Of a DNA stretch of 64,000 nucleotides, positions 16,807 through 26,189 are shown one piece after another. The translations under genes were made by a program, and so were the position numbers. Position 1 is the stretch's first letter; every line of letters starts with the position of its first letter. This DNA is from Flavobacterium selenitireducens. GTDB lineage: Bacteria; Bacteroidota; Bacteroidia; Flavobacteriales; Flavobacteriaceae. Under the pieces are notes generated by a model. It was not told the origin of the DNA, did not search any database, and saw only the letters and a list, made by a program, of their open reading frames with translations. The stretch covers positions 124,001-188,000 of the forward strand of contig NZ_JAAVIY010000004.1 of NCBI RefSeq assembly GCF_014748335.1, read 5' to 3'.

Positions 16807-16932
16807 GCGTTGGGCGTTGCGGTGCTTGCAAAAAGCTGATCGCATTTTGCAAGTACCGCCGGGCTTTTGCCACTCGCTTTTGCTCCACTGCGTTGCGCAA
16901 AGAGCTTAAACAATGGCGCAATCCCTAACGCG
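16807..16932 (+). repeat. palindromic hairpin element, second subtype
   Basis: The ends form a near-perfect 15-bp stem: GCGTTGGGCGTTGCG at about 16807-16821 pairs with CGCAATCCCTAACGC at about 16917-16931, with one mismatch and some G-T pairs. It shares ATCCCTAACGC with the diverged element at 10793-10890. Confidence 0.65.
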
Positions 16933-16939
16933 GGCGTTT

Positions 16940-17773
16940 TCAATCCAGGCTTAGTGTAAGCTTGAAAATACCGGACTCCATCCCGTCGGTGTCATTGTCT
17001 TCGCACAACAAAAAAACAATTTCGGAATCGGATCTGGAGAAAAACGTCAATCCTTCAAATTTTTGTCGATCGGTAATTTTTTCGGAATAAACGATCTTCA
17101 TGGTCTCATAATCGATCTTGCCGATGATGCTGCCCAAAACCTCACCGTCGTCGTACGTAGATTGGGTGTCTTCGGCCGTAGCCAGGAACCAGATCGCATC
17201 CCCAACCAAAATTGCATCGGTGAAACTCGTCATGACGTGCTTTATTTTGGGCAGCGCCACCGGAAAATATTTGATTTTGTCAGGACTTTCAAGACTTCCG
17301 ATAACCTTAAATACGCCGTTGTTGCCACCGTTTCCGTTTCCTCTTTGAAAAAAGAACCAGGCATTTTCAACACCAATCGCGCCCTCGAGATTGAAATTGT
17401 CAGCGTCGATTTTCGATGCAGTGCGCATTTTGTCGTACAATCCAGCCAAATCGCGTCGTTCCACTTTTTTCGTGCTGAGGTCGACGATCGAGACATTCGT
17501 TCGGTTTTTTGTGGAACCAGAACCAAACAAATAGAGTTTCCCGTCGCGTTCGGCCAACGCCTCGAAATCTGGCTTAATTTTCTTCGGAATATTTTCAAGC
17601 ACATCTGAATCGAACAACGGAATTTTTGCAAGCGAGGCGTCGTCGGCGTGAAATTCGTAGAGGCAGCCGGCGTTGTCCGACGCGATGAAAACCGAACCGT
17701 CGCGATAGAACAGTCCTGAAGCAGATCCTATCCCGACGATGTGGTAAAGCAATTCAAGCGAGAACCGTTTCAT
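16940..17773 (-). CDS. probable beta-propeller protein of unknown function
   Basis: 277 residues made largely of repeated strand-turn-strand blocks (GSVFIASDNAGCLYEF; GKLYLFGSGSTKNRTNVSIV; DAIWFLATAED), which suggests a propeller fold of the kind seen in DUF6929-type or phytase-like proteins. No signal peptide or catalytic motif is evident. The gene lies 54 bases from the divergent PPK2 start, so the two may share a control region. Function not assigned. Confidence 0.65.
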   Translation of the reverse strand: MKRFSLELLYHIVGIGSASGLFYRDGSVFIASDNAGCLYEFHADDASLAKIPLFDSDVLENIPKKIKPDFEALAERDGKLYLFGSGSTKNRTNVSIVDLSTKKVERRDLAGLYDKMRTASKIDADNFNLEGAIGVENAWFFFQRGNGNGGNNGVFKVIGSLESPDKIKYFPVALPKIKHVMTSFTDAILVGDAIWFLATAEDTQSTYDDGEVLGSIIGKIDYETMKIVYSEKITDRQKFEGLTFFSRSDSEIVFLLCEDNDTDGMESGIFKLTLSLD

Positions 17774-17827
17774 GATGCGAGGTTTTGTTTCGCCCTAAAA
17801 TTACCTATATTTAAAGAAACAAAACCT

Positions 17828-18706
17828 ATGAAAAGCATTTCCGAAGACGATTTCCGAATTACGGCAGGCGCAAAGCTCGCGCACATTCCTACGAATTATG
17901 ACCTGAATTCCGATAAGGAGGCGATAGAGGGTGCGCTTGGCGAAATCAGGGAAGAGCTAAGCAAGATTCAGGACAAAATGTACGCACATAACCAGTACGG
18001 TGTGTTGATTTGCCTCCAGGGAATGGATACGTCCGGTAAGGACAGCCTGATACGCGAAGTGTTCAAGGAAATCAATCCGAGGGGCGTCGTCGTACACAGT
18101 TTCAAAACGCCTTCGGCAACCGAACTGGAGCATGATTTTCTGTGGCGGCATTACGTGGCGTTGCCCGAGAGAGGCAAAATGACCGTATTCAATCGTACGC
18201 ACTATGAAAACGTCCTGGTAACGCGCGTGCATCCGGAGTATATCCTCAACGAAAACATTCCGGGAATAACATCGACTAACGATATTACCGAAGCCTTCTG
18301 GAACGACAGGTTGGAATCGATCAATAATTTTGAACAACACCTGTCGCGCAACGGCGTGATCGTCCTCAAGTTTTTCCTGCATCTGTCAAAAGAAGAGCAA
18401 CGGCAACGGCTCCTAAGACGATTGGAGGAAGAGAAACACAATTGGAAATTCTCGCCCGGCGATCTAGAAGAGCGTGCGCTTTGGGACAAATACCAACATT
18501 ATTACGAACTTGCGATAAACGCGACGTCAAAGAAAACGGCGCCTTGGTTCGTGATTCCCGCAGACGATAAAGCGACGGCGCGTTACATAGTCGGGAAGAT
18601 AATCCGAGACGAACTCAAAAAATATAAGGACATAAAAAATCCCGAACTTGACGTGGAAGTGCAGGAGAATATTTCAACTTTCCGGAAACAGCTTGAAAGC
18701 GAGTAG
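17828..18706 (+). CDS. ppk2: polyphosphate kinase 2 family protein
   Basis: 292 residues from the ATG at 17828; the frame extends further upstream but into the neighbour's start region. The PPK2 signature is clear: Walker A GMDTSGKDS at 65-73, the VVHSFKTPSATELEHDFLWR segment, and the lid/Walker B region FNRTHYENVLVTRVHPEYI. PPK2 enzymes transfer phosphate between polyphosphate and nucleotides (or AMP/ADP) in the cytoplasm. Sequence does not settle the class. A -7-like TATATTTA lies about 17 bases before the start. Confidence 0.9.
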   Translation: MKSISEDDFRITAGAKLAHIPTNYDLNSDKEAIEGALGEIREELSKIQDKMYAHNQYGVLICLQGMDTSGKDSLIREVFKEINPRGVVVHSFKTPSATELEHDFLWRHYVALPERGKMTVFNRTHYENVLVTRVHPEYILNENIPGITSTNDITEAFWNDRLESINNFEQHLSRNGVIVLKFFLHLSKEEQRQRLLRRLEEEKHNWKFSPGDLEERALWDKYQHYYELAINATSKKTAPWFVIPADDKATARYIVGKIIRDELKKYKDIKNPELDVEVQENISTFRKQLESE

Positions 18707-18710
18707 AATT

Positions 18711-18766
18711 AAGGTTTAAAGTTTGAGGTTTAAAAGTTTAAAGTTTAAAGTTTAAAGTTTGAAGTT
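18711..18766 (+). repeat. 7-bp repeat tract
   Basis: Tandem GTTTAAA / GTTTGAG-type heptamers following the PPK2 stop. The same class occurs at 45201-45262 and, with GCCTAAA units, at 57888-57917. Confidence 0.8.
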
Positions 18767-18790
18767 TTGTAACCTAAGTTCGATTTACAC

Positions 18791-18827
18791 AAAAAAAAAA
18801 CGCCTCCCGAGATCGAAATAGGAGGCG
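18791..18827 (-). terminator. rho-independent terminator
   Basis: Stem CGCCTCC with GGAGGCG, followed on the minus strand by ten T residues; serves the barrel protein at 18852-19436. Confidence 0.88.
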
Positions 18828-18851
18828 TTTCCAAATAGATGTCTTGAGAGC

Positions 18852-19436
18852 TTATAGCTTGAATCCGTAAGCGAATCGAAGCGCAATTTGATGGTTTCCG
18901 TCGCTTGGTGTGTTGTTGCTGTAACCCGGGAAGTCCGCATAGTATTCATAACGCACACTTACGTCGAAATATTGGTTGGCCCATCCGATACTAGGAGAGA
19001 GGATAGCCGATACGTCTTTCGCACCTGCATATTCGGCTCCCGATACGGCGAATCCGGCACCGGCTTCACCCATGGCGTAGAACTGGTCTTCCCACCAGAA
19101 TGCCTTGAAACCCGCTTTTACAGGAACGAATCCGAGGTCGTCGACTTCAAATCCGTCGATTTCTTTCCCGAACAAATGCGAATATCCTGTCGTAAGCGTT
19201 ACGGAGTAGCGTTTTGAAAAGTCGTATTGCAAGCGGACATCTCCACCCAATCCGAATCCGTACGGATCTTCCAGGACATATCCGGGAGCGATACCGAACC
19301 CGAGTCGGAACCCTCTGTCGTATGAGGCATCGCTCGCAGGAGAGGAGGTAACACCGATTTCCTGAGCCGATGCGAACGTCGTGAATAGTGCGGCCGCCGC
19401 CGTCAGCAATACTGATCTTAATTGGAATGATTTCAT
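18852..19436 (-). CDS. outer-membrane beta-barrel protein
   Basis: 194 residues with a signal peptide ending near FASAQ (about 24) and then alternating amphipathic strands (RLQYDFSKRYSVTLTTGYSH; FDVSVRYEYYADF), with a C-terminal strand ending in LRFAYGFKL, which fits an eight-stranded outer-membrane barrel. Role unknown. Monocistronic with its own terminator. A TATCTTTG motif lies at 19488-19495 on the minus strand, about 50 bases before the start. Confidence 0.82.
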   Translation of the reverse strand: MKSFQLRSVLLTAAAALFTTFASAQEIGVTSSPASDASYDRGFRLGFGIAPGYVLEDPYGFGLGGDVRLQYDFSKRYSVTLTTGYSHLFGKEIDGFEVDDLGFVPVKAGFKAFWWEDQFYAMGEAGAGFAVSGAEYAGAKDVSAILSPSIGWANQYFDVSVRYEYYADFPGYSNNTPSDGNHQIALRFAYGFKL

Positions 19437-19692
19437 GATATAGAGTTTAGGTTAACATTTGGAGGCACAGGGCCGGTTTAGTGATTTCAAAGATAGAAGT
19501 GACGTTTTTGCAGGTGTTTACACAGTTTACAGATTATTTTATATCCGATTTCCGATCAATTTCCAATCCCTTTGTCCACAAGGCTTTAGTTAATATTCTC
19601 CAATTTTATGGTTTGTTGAATGTCGCACGATAGCTTAACAAATTTTAACATTTGGCATCGCAATGGCCCGCGTTTTTTCGGAATATCGCCAT

Positions 19693-19700
19693 TACCTTTG
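19693..19700 (+). promoter_or_regulatory. -7 promoter motif of the MATE gene
   Basis: TACCTTTG, 16 bases before ATG 19717. It lies downstream of the longer open frame's ATG at 19663, which is why I take 19717 as the true start. Confidence 0.65.
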
Positions 19701-19716
19701 CCGACGAAATCCGGCT

Positions 19717-21102
19717 ATGACACTCTCAATCTACACAAAAGAATTTTCCCAGAACATAAAACTGGCGTATCCTGTCATTTTGGGCATGATCGGTCATTCG
19801 CTCATTCAGATCGTCGACAAGCTCATGGTCGGCCGTCTTGGCGCGACGGAACTGGCCGCGGTTTCGCTCGGAAACAGTTTTATTTTTATCGCGATGTCGG
19901 TCGGGATCGGATTTTCTACCGCCATTACGCCCATCGTAGCCGAAGGTCACGCCGCTAAAAATGACGATCAGGTGCGCTCGGCCTTTCACAACGGCCTGTT
20001 TTTATGTACGGTTTTGGGGCTCTCGATGTTCACGGTCATCTACTTTTCAAAACCGCTTATGCACTTCATGGGCCAACCTGAAGAGGTCATTGCCCTGGCC
20101 AGGCCGTATTTGGATTGGGTTGCGTTTTCGCTGATCCCAATGATCATTTATCAAGGCTACAAACAGTTCGCCGATGGCATGTCGCTTACCAAATATTCAA
20201 TGTATGCGATCGTCATGGCCAATATCATCCACGTCCCGATCAACTTCGTGCTGATATACGGCATATGGATTTTTCCGAAGATGGGAATCGTCGGGGCGGC
20301 GATGGGAACGGTGATTTCGCGTATCGCCATGGTAATTGCAATGCATTTCATGTTGTCGAGGCGACAGGAACTCGAAAAATATTTCCAGGGCTTTTCGTTT
20401 GCCGAACTCAGGAAAAGCGTGATCCGGAAAATCATTGCCATTGGCGGGCCGTCGTCGATGCAGATGTTGTTTGAAGTAGCGCTGTTCACAGCTTCGGTTT
20501 GGCTTTGCGGAAACCTGGGGCGAACGAGCCAGGCGGCAAATGAAATCGCGTTGAGTCTCGCGACCTTCACTTATATGTTCGCGATGGGATTCAGCGTCAC
20601 GGCAATGATCCGGGTAAGCAACCAGCGAGGTTTCAACGATTTCAGGAAGCTCATCGTGGTGGCGCGCTCGGTGTTTTTGCTCACGGTGATCATCGAAGCT
20701 GTATTTGCGGCACTGTTCATCGTTTTTCACGATTATCTGCCGCAATTCTTTCTCGATACCAAAGATGGTTTGCAGGCGCACGACAATTTGGAAGTGGTCG
20801 CCATCGCATCCCAATTGCTTGTGATCGCCGCATTATTTCAACTGTTTGACGGCATTCAGGCCGTCGTGCTCGGCGCGCTTCGTGGCATCCAGGATGTCAA
20901 GGTTCCAATGTACATCACGTTCGTTTCCTATTGGATTTTCGGTTTCCCGATCTCGTTCTACCTCGGCCAATATACCGACCTCGGCGCATTTGGTGTCTGG
21001 ATCGGATTGCTGGCCGGATTGGGCGCGGCCGCCATATTTTTGTACCTTCGCTTTGAAAACGTCACACGCAAACTCGTTCGCGACAACGATCCAACTCGCT
21101 AA
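19717..21102 (+). CDS. MATE family efflux transporter
   Basis: 461 residues with 12 hydrophobic segments in two homologous halves. The first helix region (LAYPVILGMIGHSLIQIVD followed by KLMVGRLGATELAAVSLG) and its counterpart in the second half (AIGGPSSMQMLFEVALFTAS) fit the NorM-like branch, which exports drugs or metabolites using a Na+ or H+ gradient. Start chosen at 19717 because a -7 promoter motif lies between it and the upstream ATG, and it places the first helix normally. Confidence 0.9.
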   Translation: MTLSIYTKEFSQNIKLAYPVILGMIGHSLIQIVDKLMVGRLGATELAAVSLGNSFIFIAMSVGIGFSTAITPIVAEGHAAKNDDQVRSAFHNGLFLCTVLGLSMFTVIYFSKPLMHFMGQPEEVIALARPYLDWVAFSLIPMIIYQGYKQFADGMSLTKYSMYAIVMANIIHVPINFVLIYGIWIFPKMGIVGAAMGTVISRIAMVIAMHFMLSRRQELEKYFQGFSFAELRKSVIRKIIAIGGPSSMQMLFEVALFTASVWLCGNLGRTSQAANEIALSLATFTYMFAMGFSVTAMIRVSNQRGFNDFRKLIVVARSVFLLTVIIEAVFAALFIVFHDYLPQFFLDTKDGLQAHDNLEVVAIASQLLVIAALFQLFDGIQAVVLGALRGIQDVKVPMYITFVSYWIFGFPISFYLGQYTDLGAFGVWIGLLAGLGAAAIFLYLRFENVTRKLVRDNDPTR

Positions 21103-21107
21103 CCGCC

Positions 21108-21165
21108 CCATCATCTCATTATCTCATTATCTCATCATCTCATTTTCTAATTATCTAATCACCTA
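21108..21165 (-). repeat. octamer repeat tract abutting a start codon
   Basis: ATCTCATT / ATCTAATT units on the plus strand, ending six bases before the ATG at 21171, hence the 5' leader of the small acidic gene. Confidence 0.75.
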
Positions 21166-21170
21166 ACAAC

Positions 21171-21398
21171 ATGGAACTTCCTAAATTCTTACTCGGCGAC
21201 AACACCGACCATCCGGACGATATTTTTGTCATCCACCTCGACTATCCGCGTTTTATCATCAACCTCAAAGACGATGAGATTGAAATAATGGATGAAGTGG
21301 AAGAGGACGAAGAGGAAGAGTTGCAGGCCGAAATGGAAAATCTTGTGAAGCTCGCCAACGAATTCTACGACAGGGAAATAGCGCGGTACGAGGAATAA
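21171..21398 (+). CDS. small acidic conserved protein
   Basis: 75 residues, very acidic, with a run DEVEEDEEEELQAEMENL in the middle and short hydrophobic stretches at the N-terminal side (DIFVIHLDYPRFIINL). No signal peptide. It looks like a small conserved Bacteroidetes protein rather than a chance frame: codon use is like its neighbours and the start lies just after the repeat tract. Function unknown. Confidence 0.7.
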   Translation: MELPKFLLGDNTDHPDDIFVIHLDYPRFIINLKDDEIEIMDEVEEDEEEELQAEMENLVKLANEFYDREIARYEE

Positions 21399-21426
21399 TC
21401 GCGAAGGCAAATGGCTGGGAATGAGC

Positions 21427-22668
21427 TCAAAGCCGTTTTTCCAGTTCGTTTCGTACCTCGTCGGCTGAAGGGTTTATCGCTACGATTTTTCCCTTTGGGT
21501 CAATAAGGAAAATACCGCCGCCTCCGTTTCCTACATTGTATTTTTCCCAGATCCCGTTTTCGCGGTCAAGCTCCAAAAGATGTAGCCAGGGCCATTTTTC
21601 TTCCTCCAGAAATTTTACAAGGCGTCGGCTGTTCTTAAATTCACCGGCAACGCCGACAATGTCAAATCCTTTGTTTTTGAAATCCTGATATACAGGAAGC
21701 ATTTCGCGCGTGTGACGGATGCAGGACGAGCACCAGGTTGCCCAAAGGTCGAGCAATATCATTTTGTTTTTTATCTGTTCCGAAAGCACTATTTTCTTTC
21801 CGTTGAGGTCAGGTGCGGTAAAGTCGACAAAAGTTCCGCCGACCTTTATCTGCTCAATCCCATTGACGAGATTGTCGATCGCTGCGTTATAGGGATGGCC
21901 CGGGTTCGCGTTTGCCAATGATTTTTGATTCTCTTTTGCCAGTTGGATATCGGGTTGCTCATCGTACATCAGGTCTGACATGACTAAATAGTAGGCAGGC
22001 AAAGACCTGTTTTGCTCGATAAATTTTTGTTGGAATTTTCTGCGTTCGGAATATATTACTTCGGCTTTACGATCGAGCGCCAGCCCTTCGGGCGACTTGT
22101 CGAGCTTGTTTTTGCGCAATGCGGCGATTTCCTTTTCGGCAGTTTGATAATCTTCTTCGTTACGGGCATCACGGCGCTTGTCGAGCGCTTTCTTCATCGG
22201 ATTGCTGTGAGAAGAGCCGATGTCACGAAGCGAATCCTGTCGTGCGTAAACCGAATTCAGCCTTGCCCTGAACAAACTCTCGCTATTCCGGACGTATTGT
22301 CGGTAAGCGTCATTGTGTTTACCTCCGGTAATCTCGTTTTTCGAAAAATCATGTTTTGGGTTGATCACCGCGTGAATCGTCCCATTTTCAAGGAACACGA
22401 TAGAGAATGGCCCGCCTCCTTCGACCAGCGCGTCACCGGGCATCAGTTCGCGGATTTCATCGTGGTCAAATGCTACTTTATAGTCGAACTTTTGATTGAT
22501 GACAGGAATCTCGACGACCGAATCGAACCTTAAATCCTGGCCCATCTTCTTGAGAATAACTGATTTCATGTTGGAATCGGAAACAACGCCTTGCAAATGA
22601 CAAATTTTGCCTTGCGAGAAAACCGGCATGCAGGCGAAAAATAATAATGTCGACACGAATTTTTTCAT
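21427..22668 (-). CDS. TlpA-like thioredoxin with DUF4369-type N-terminal domain
   Basis: 413 residues: signal peptide (MKKFVSTLLFFACMPVFSQ), an N-terminal beta-rich domain of the DUF4369 type (to about 120), a helical charged middle (about 130-240) and a C-terminal thioredoxin-fold domain of the TlpA/AhpC-TSA family with active site WATWCSSC. It is probably a periplasmic or surface-exposed disulfide reductase. Its start overlaps the stop of meaB by four bases, so the two form an operon. Confidence 0.87.
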   Translation of the reverse strand: MKKFVSTLLFFACMPVFSQGKICHLQGVVSDSNMKSVILKKMGQDLRFDSVVEIPVINQKFDYKVAFDHDEIRELMPGDALVEGGGPFSIVFLENGTIHAVINPKHDFSKNEITGGKHNDAYRQYVRNSESLFRARLNSVYARQDSLRDIGSSHSNPMKKALDKRRDARNEEDYQTAEKEIAALRKNKLDKSPEGLALDRKAEVIYSERRKFQQKFIEQNRSLPAYYLVMSDLMYDEQPDIQLAKENQKSLANANPGHPYNAAIDNLVNGIEQIKVGGTFVDFTAPDLNGKKIVLSEQIKNKMILLDLWATWCSSCIRHTREMLPVYQDFKNKGFDIVGVAGEFKNSRRLVKFLEEEKWPWLHLLELDRENGIWEKYNVGNGGGGIFLIDPKGKIVAINPSADEVRNELEKRL

Positions 22669-23798
22669 GATGTTCCGGCCTGCTTAAAATAATTGGCGAG
22701 CATTTCCTGAGCCGCCTTGAATGGTGAAATGCGATTGTGAAGCACATCATGGCTGAGCTGTTCGAGCAATTTACCGATGTTTGGGTCGGAATAAAATCGA
22801 AAACGCAGTTGTTCCGCTATCGTCTCCCGCATCCAGGCGAGGTTTTGTTCGCTGCGCCTCTGCTCGAAAAAACCGTTTCCTTTGGTGAGTTCGAGATAAT
22901 CCGAAACGATTCCCCAAACCTCGTCGATGCCGTCTTTCGTTACGGCGCTACACGTAGTGGCTTTTGGCATCCATCCCGAACTTTTCTCGGGAAAAAAATG
23001 CAGTGCCCGCCCAAATTCGGTTTTGGCTAATTTCGCTCTTTTGACGTTGTCGCCATCGGCTTTGTTGATCGCGATCGCGTCCGCCATTTCCATGATGCCG
23101 CGCTTGATGCCTTGAAGTTCGTCTCCGGCGCCCGCTATCTGCAAAAGCAAAAAGAAATCGGTCATGCCATGCACCGCCGTTTCGGATTGGCCGACGCCAA
23201 CGGTTTCAATGATGATCGTATCGAATCCGAACGCCTCGCACAGCGTTATCGTTTCCCTGGTTTTTCGCGCCACGCCTCCCAACGTTTCTCCCGAAGCCGA
23301 CGGTCGGATGTAAGCGTTTTTATCCTTTACGAGCTCTTCCATGCGCGTCTTGTCTCCCAAGATGCTGCCTCGGGAAAGCGAACTGCTGGGATCTACGGCG
23401 AGCACCGCAACTCTTTTCCCGATTCCTGTCAGGTACGTCCCGAAGGCTTCGATGAACGTGCTTTTGCCCACACCGGGAACGCCCGTAATCCCGATGCGTA
23501 CCGAATGGTTGGTTTTTGGCAGGCAAGCCGAGATGACATCCGAAGCCTTCTGTTGGTGTTCGGGATTGGTGCTTTCCACCAATGTAATGGCACGGCTCAA
23601 CGATGTGACGTCACCAGAAAAAATACCGTTTACCAAGTCATCCGCCGACGGTTGTCTATGGCGTTTGGAAATGACATTCTTAGCCACTTCACGGCTGAGG
23701 CTGTCGGGTTGGTCGACTCCTGTCTTTTCTGAAAGGGCAGAGGTTTTATCGCGTTTATCTTCCACGAACGTAAAGTTACGAAACAAAAACAGTTTCAA
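22665..23798 (-). CDS. meaB: MeaB-type G3E GTPase
   Basis: A cytoplasmic P-loop GTPase of the MeaB/ArgK family that protects or loads adenosylcobalamin-dependent methylmalonyl-CoA mutase. Visible: Walker A GVPGVGKST, the segment AVDPSSSLSRGSILGDKTRM, ETVGVGQSE and the guanine motif NKAD. It is slightly longer than usual, with an N-terminal extension. A -7-like TAACTTTA sits inside the first codons of the frame, so the true start may be a later GTG (about codon 12). The cobalamin adenosyltransferase at 33459 supports a B12-mutase pathway. It is followed by the thioredoxin gene. Confidence 0.9.
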   Translation of the reverse strand: MKLFLFRNFTFVEDKRDKTSALSEKTGVDQPDSLSREVAKNVISKRHRQPSADDLVNGIFSGDVTSLSRAITLVESTNPEHQQKASDVISACLPKTNHSVRIGITGVPGVGKSTFIEAFGTYLTGIGKRVAVLAVDPSSSLSRGSILGDKTRMEELVKDKNAYIRPSASGETLGGVARKTRETITLCEAFGFDTIIIETVGVGQSETAVHGMTDFFLLLQIAGAGDELQGIKRGIMEMADAIAINKADGDNVKRAKLAKTEFGRALHFFPEKSSGWMPKATTCSAVTKDGIDEVWGIVSDYLELTKGNGFFEQRRSEQNLAWMRETIAEQLRFRFYSDPNIGKLLEQLSHDVLHNRISPFKAAQEMLANYFKQAGTS

Positions 23799-23861
23799 AA
23801 CCGGGGCCTTGAAACTGTTGTACCAAATAAATAAAAAATTTCGTCAGGGATGAAACTAAAA

Positions 23862-24269
23862 TCAGAAAGTATCCGCAAAGTTCGATAACGAAACCTCGCT
23901 GAGCTGCTTGCTGATGTTATTGTTCAAGTCATCGTAAAGATTGTTGAGATTGTTGTTGATGCTTTTTCCGACGGGGCAATTCGGATTGGGCTCGTTTTTG
24001 GCGTAACCCAATGTTACGTGATCGAATGTCATCTTGAAGATGTCGTCCAACGTAATGTTCTCGGCAGCGGCCAATAAGCGCGTACCGCCGTTCTTTCCTT
24101 CACGGCTTTCCACCACATTGTTGCGCTTCAGGTTGGCTATTTCCTTGCGCACCAAAACAGGATTCATGTTAAGGCTCGTAGCGATGGATTCCGAGGAAAG
24201 AAACTCATCCTTGTGCTTCGAAAGCAACGTAAGGATGTGAAGGGTAATGGCAAACTTTCCTGAAATCAT
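23862..24269 (-). CDS. Rrf2 family transcriptional regulator
   Basis: 135 residues with an N-terminal winged helix (SSESIATSLNMNPVLVRKEI, then GGTRLLAAAENITLDDIF). Only one cysteine (NPNCPVGK) is present in the effector region, whereas iron-sulfur-binding Rrf2 proteins use three. It may therefore be a non-cluster, redox-sensing YwnA-like member; this is inference. A TATTTTCG motif lies upstream on the minus strand near 24300. Divergent from the AEC transporter. Confidence 0.85.
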   Translation of the reverse strand: MISGKFAITLHILTLLSKHKDEFLSSESIATSLNMNPVLVRKEIANLKRNNVVESREGKNGGTRLLAAAENITLDDIFKMTFDHVTLGYAKNEPNPNCPVGKSINNNLNNLYDDLNNNISKQLSEVSLSNFADTF

Positions 24270-24408
24270 TGTGTTGTCGTTTCTGTAATAAATATGTTTG
24301 CGAAAATACGCCCAATGATTTGCCGTTGGTCGAGCAGCGGTGTAAAGTTTAGTTAAAATCGATGAAATGCGTTAAAATTTAAAGATGCCGCAATCTATAG
24401 GAAAGCCC

Positions 24409-24416
24409 TATTTTTG
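24409..24416 (+). promoter_or_regulatory. -7 motif immediately before the AEC start
   Basis: TATTTTTG ends five bases before the ATG at 24422, pointing to a leaderless or nearly leaderless transcript. Confidence 0.65.
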
Positions 24417-24421
24417 CAGCG

Positions 24422-25333
24422 ATGGAAAGTATTTTGCTCTTGTTGGTGTGTCTCGCCGTAGGTGTCGGTTTGCAATATGTCAAGTCGTTCCCGCCTAACG
24501 CTCACCAGGTACTGAACCAGTTTGTGATCCATATATCACTGCCCGCGCTGGCCTTGTTTTACATTCCCAAAATCGTCATTTCAACCCGGTTATTGTTCCC
24601 TTTGGGCGTGGCCTGGATCGGGTTTGTACTGATGTGGATTTCGTTCGCATTCATGGGCCGTTTGTTCGGCTGGTCGCGCAAACTCACGGGTTGCATGATT
24701 TTGCTTACAGGGCTAGGCAATACTTCCTTCGTCGGATTTCCGATCATCGAAGCGCTCTACGGCAAAGAGGGCCTGAAGACGGCCATCATCGTCGATCAGC
24801 CGGGATCGTTCATGGTCATGGCGACACTAGGCATAACGGTGGCGGCCTTGTACTCGCGTGGCGTTCCCGACGCGAAAGCCATCGCGAAAAGGATTGCGTT
24901 CTTTCCGCCGTTCCTGGCATTTGCCATCGCCATAATTCTTAATTTAAGCCATGCCGATTTTCCAGAAATGTTACAGATTGTATTTCAAAAACTCGGGACT
25001 ACTGTAACTCCCATTGCGTTAGTTGCAGTCGGTATGCAACTGAGGTTTGGTCAGAAGAGCAGGCATTGGCCGTTCCTGGCGCTCGGTCTTTTTTTCAAGT
25101 TGTTCGTGACGCCTGCATTCTTTCTTCTCGCCTACAAATTTGCTTTCGACGAAAACGGGTTGGCAATAGACGTCTCAATTATGGAAGCCGCAATGGCGCC
25201 TATGATCACGGCTTCTGTTCTCGCCTCGAGCCATGGTCTTAAGCCTAAACTGAGCAATATGATGATCGGCATCGGGATACCGTTGTCATTTTTGACACTT
25301 GCATTCTGGTATTGGATTTTGGGGAGAATTTGA
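24422..25333 (+). CDS. AEC family transporter
   Basis: 303 residues with about ten membrane segments. The central stretch GLGNTSFVGFPIIEALYG is the characteristic loop of the auxin-efflux-carrier (AEC, MdcF/YfdV) family of secondary transporters, which move organic acids or auxin-like anions. Substrate unknown. The ATG follows the -7 motif by five bases. Confidence 0.88.
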   Translation: MESILLLLVCLAVGVGLQYVKSFPPNAHQVLNQFVIHISLPALALFYIPKIVISTRLLFPLGVAWIGFVLMWISFAFMGRLFGWSRKLTGCMILLTGLGNTSFVGFPIIEALYGKEGLKTAIIVDQPGSFMVMATLGITVAALYSRGVPDAKAIAKRIAFFPPFLAFAIAIILNLSHADFPEMLQIVFQKLGTTVTPIALVAVGMQLRFGQKSRHWPFLALGLFFKLFVTPAFFLLAYKFAFDENGLAIDVSIMEAAMAPMITASVLASSHGLKPKLSNMMIGIGIPLSFLTLAFWYWILGRI

Positions 25334-25482
25334 CTCATTGAACCTTCAAGGTTTTTAAAACCGACGAGGCTCGGAAACTACATCGTTTTCGCTTCCCAAT
25401 TGCGATAAATTTAACGCTGTCAGGCGGTTAGGTGCGTCTCCAAATTGATTAATTTTAGGCGTAACCTTAAAAAAAACTCGAC

Positions 25483-26121
25483 ATGTCAGCACTGCGCTTG
25501 GGCGATATAGCGCCCGATTTTACGGCAAATAGTACCGAAGGAAAAATTAATTTTCACGAATGGCTTGGCGGATCCTGGGCCATCTTGTTTTCGCATCCGG
25601 CCGATTTCACGCCGGTTTGTACGACGGAATTGGGCACGGTGGCCAAATATCTTCCGGAATTTGAAAAACGAAACACAAAAGTGATCGCGCTGTCTGTCGA
25701 CAATATCGACTCCCACTTCCAATGGGTGAAAGACATAAACGAAACCCAGGGCACGACCGTCAATTATCCTATTATTGCCGACGAGTCAAAACAGGTGGCG
25801 CTTTTGTACGATATGTTGCATCCGAATGCGAGCGAAAATTTTACGGTGCGTTCGGTTTTCATCATCGGACCCGATAAAAAAATCAAGCTTACGATGACCT
25901 ATCCGAGTTCGACCGGACGCAATTTCGACGAGCTGCTGCGCGTCATCGATTCGCTTCAGTTGACGGCCTATCACTCCGTGGCGACGCCCGCCAATTGGAA
26001 AGATGGGGAAAACGTCGTGATCGCCCCGGCCGTTTCCGACGAAGATGCGTTGCAAAAATTCCCGAAAGGATATGAAACCGTAAAGCCGTATTTGCGCATT
26101 ACGCCCCAACCTAATAAATAG
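25483..26121 (+). CDS. 1-Cys peroxiredoxin (Prx6-like)
   Basis: 212 residues. The peroxidatic cysteine is Cys46 in HPADFTPVCTTE, with the conserved Prx6 elements ALSVDNIDSHFQWVKDI, RSVFIIGPDKKIKLTM and the C-terminal dimer domain NWKDGENVVIAPAVS. No resolving cysteine is seen. It reduces hydroperoxides in the cytoplasm. Upstream TAACCTTA may be the -7. Confidence 0.93.
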   Translation: MSALRLGDIAPDFTANSTEGKINFHEWLGGSWAILFSHPADFTPVCTTELGTVAKYLPEFEKRNTKVIALSVDNIDSHFQWVKDINETQGTTVNYPIIADESKQVALLYDMLHPNASENFTVRSVFIIGPDKKIKLTMTYPSSTGRNFDELLRVIDSLQLTAYHSVATPANWKDGENVVIAPAVSDEDALQKFPKGYETVKPYLRITPQPNK

Positions 26122-26164
26122 TCGGTCAGACAGGGAACCGGTGGCTCAGTCACCCAAAATAATG

Positions 26165-26172
26165 TATTTTTG
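26165..26172 (+). promoter_or_regulatory. -7 promoter motif of the GlcD-like gene
   Basis: TATTTTTG, 17 bases before the ATG at 26190; matches TAnnTTTG. No clear -33. Confidence 0.55.
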
Positions 26173-26189
26173 GGGCTCATTACGCAACC

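Noticed and set aside
16940..17773. Phytase assignment for the propeller-like protein
   Set aside because: Strand-turn-strand repeats are compatible, but I see no catalytic or Ca2+-site residues, so only the fold is suggested.
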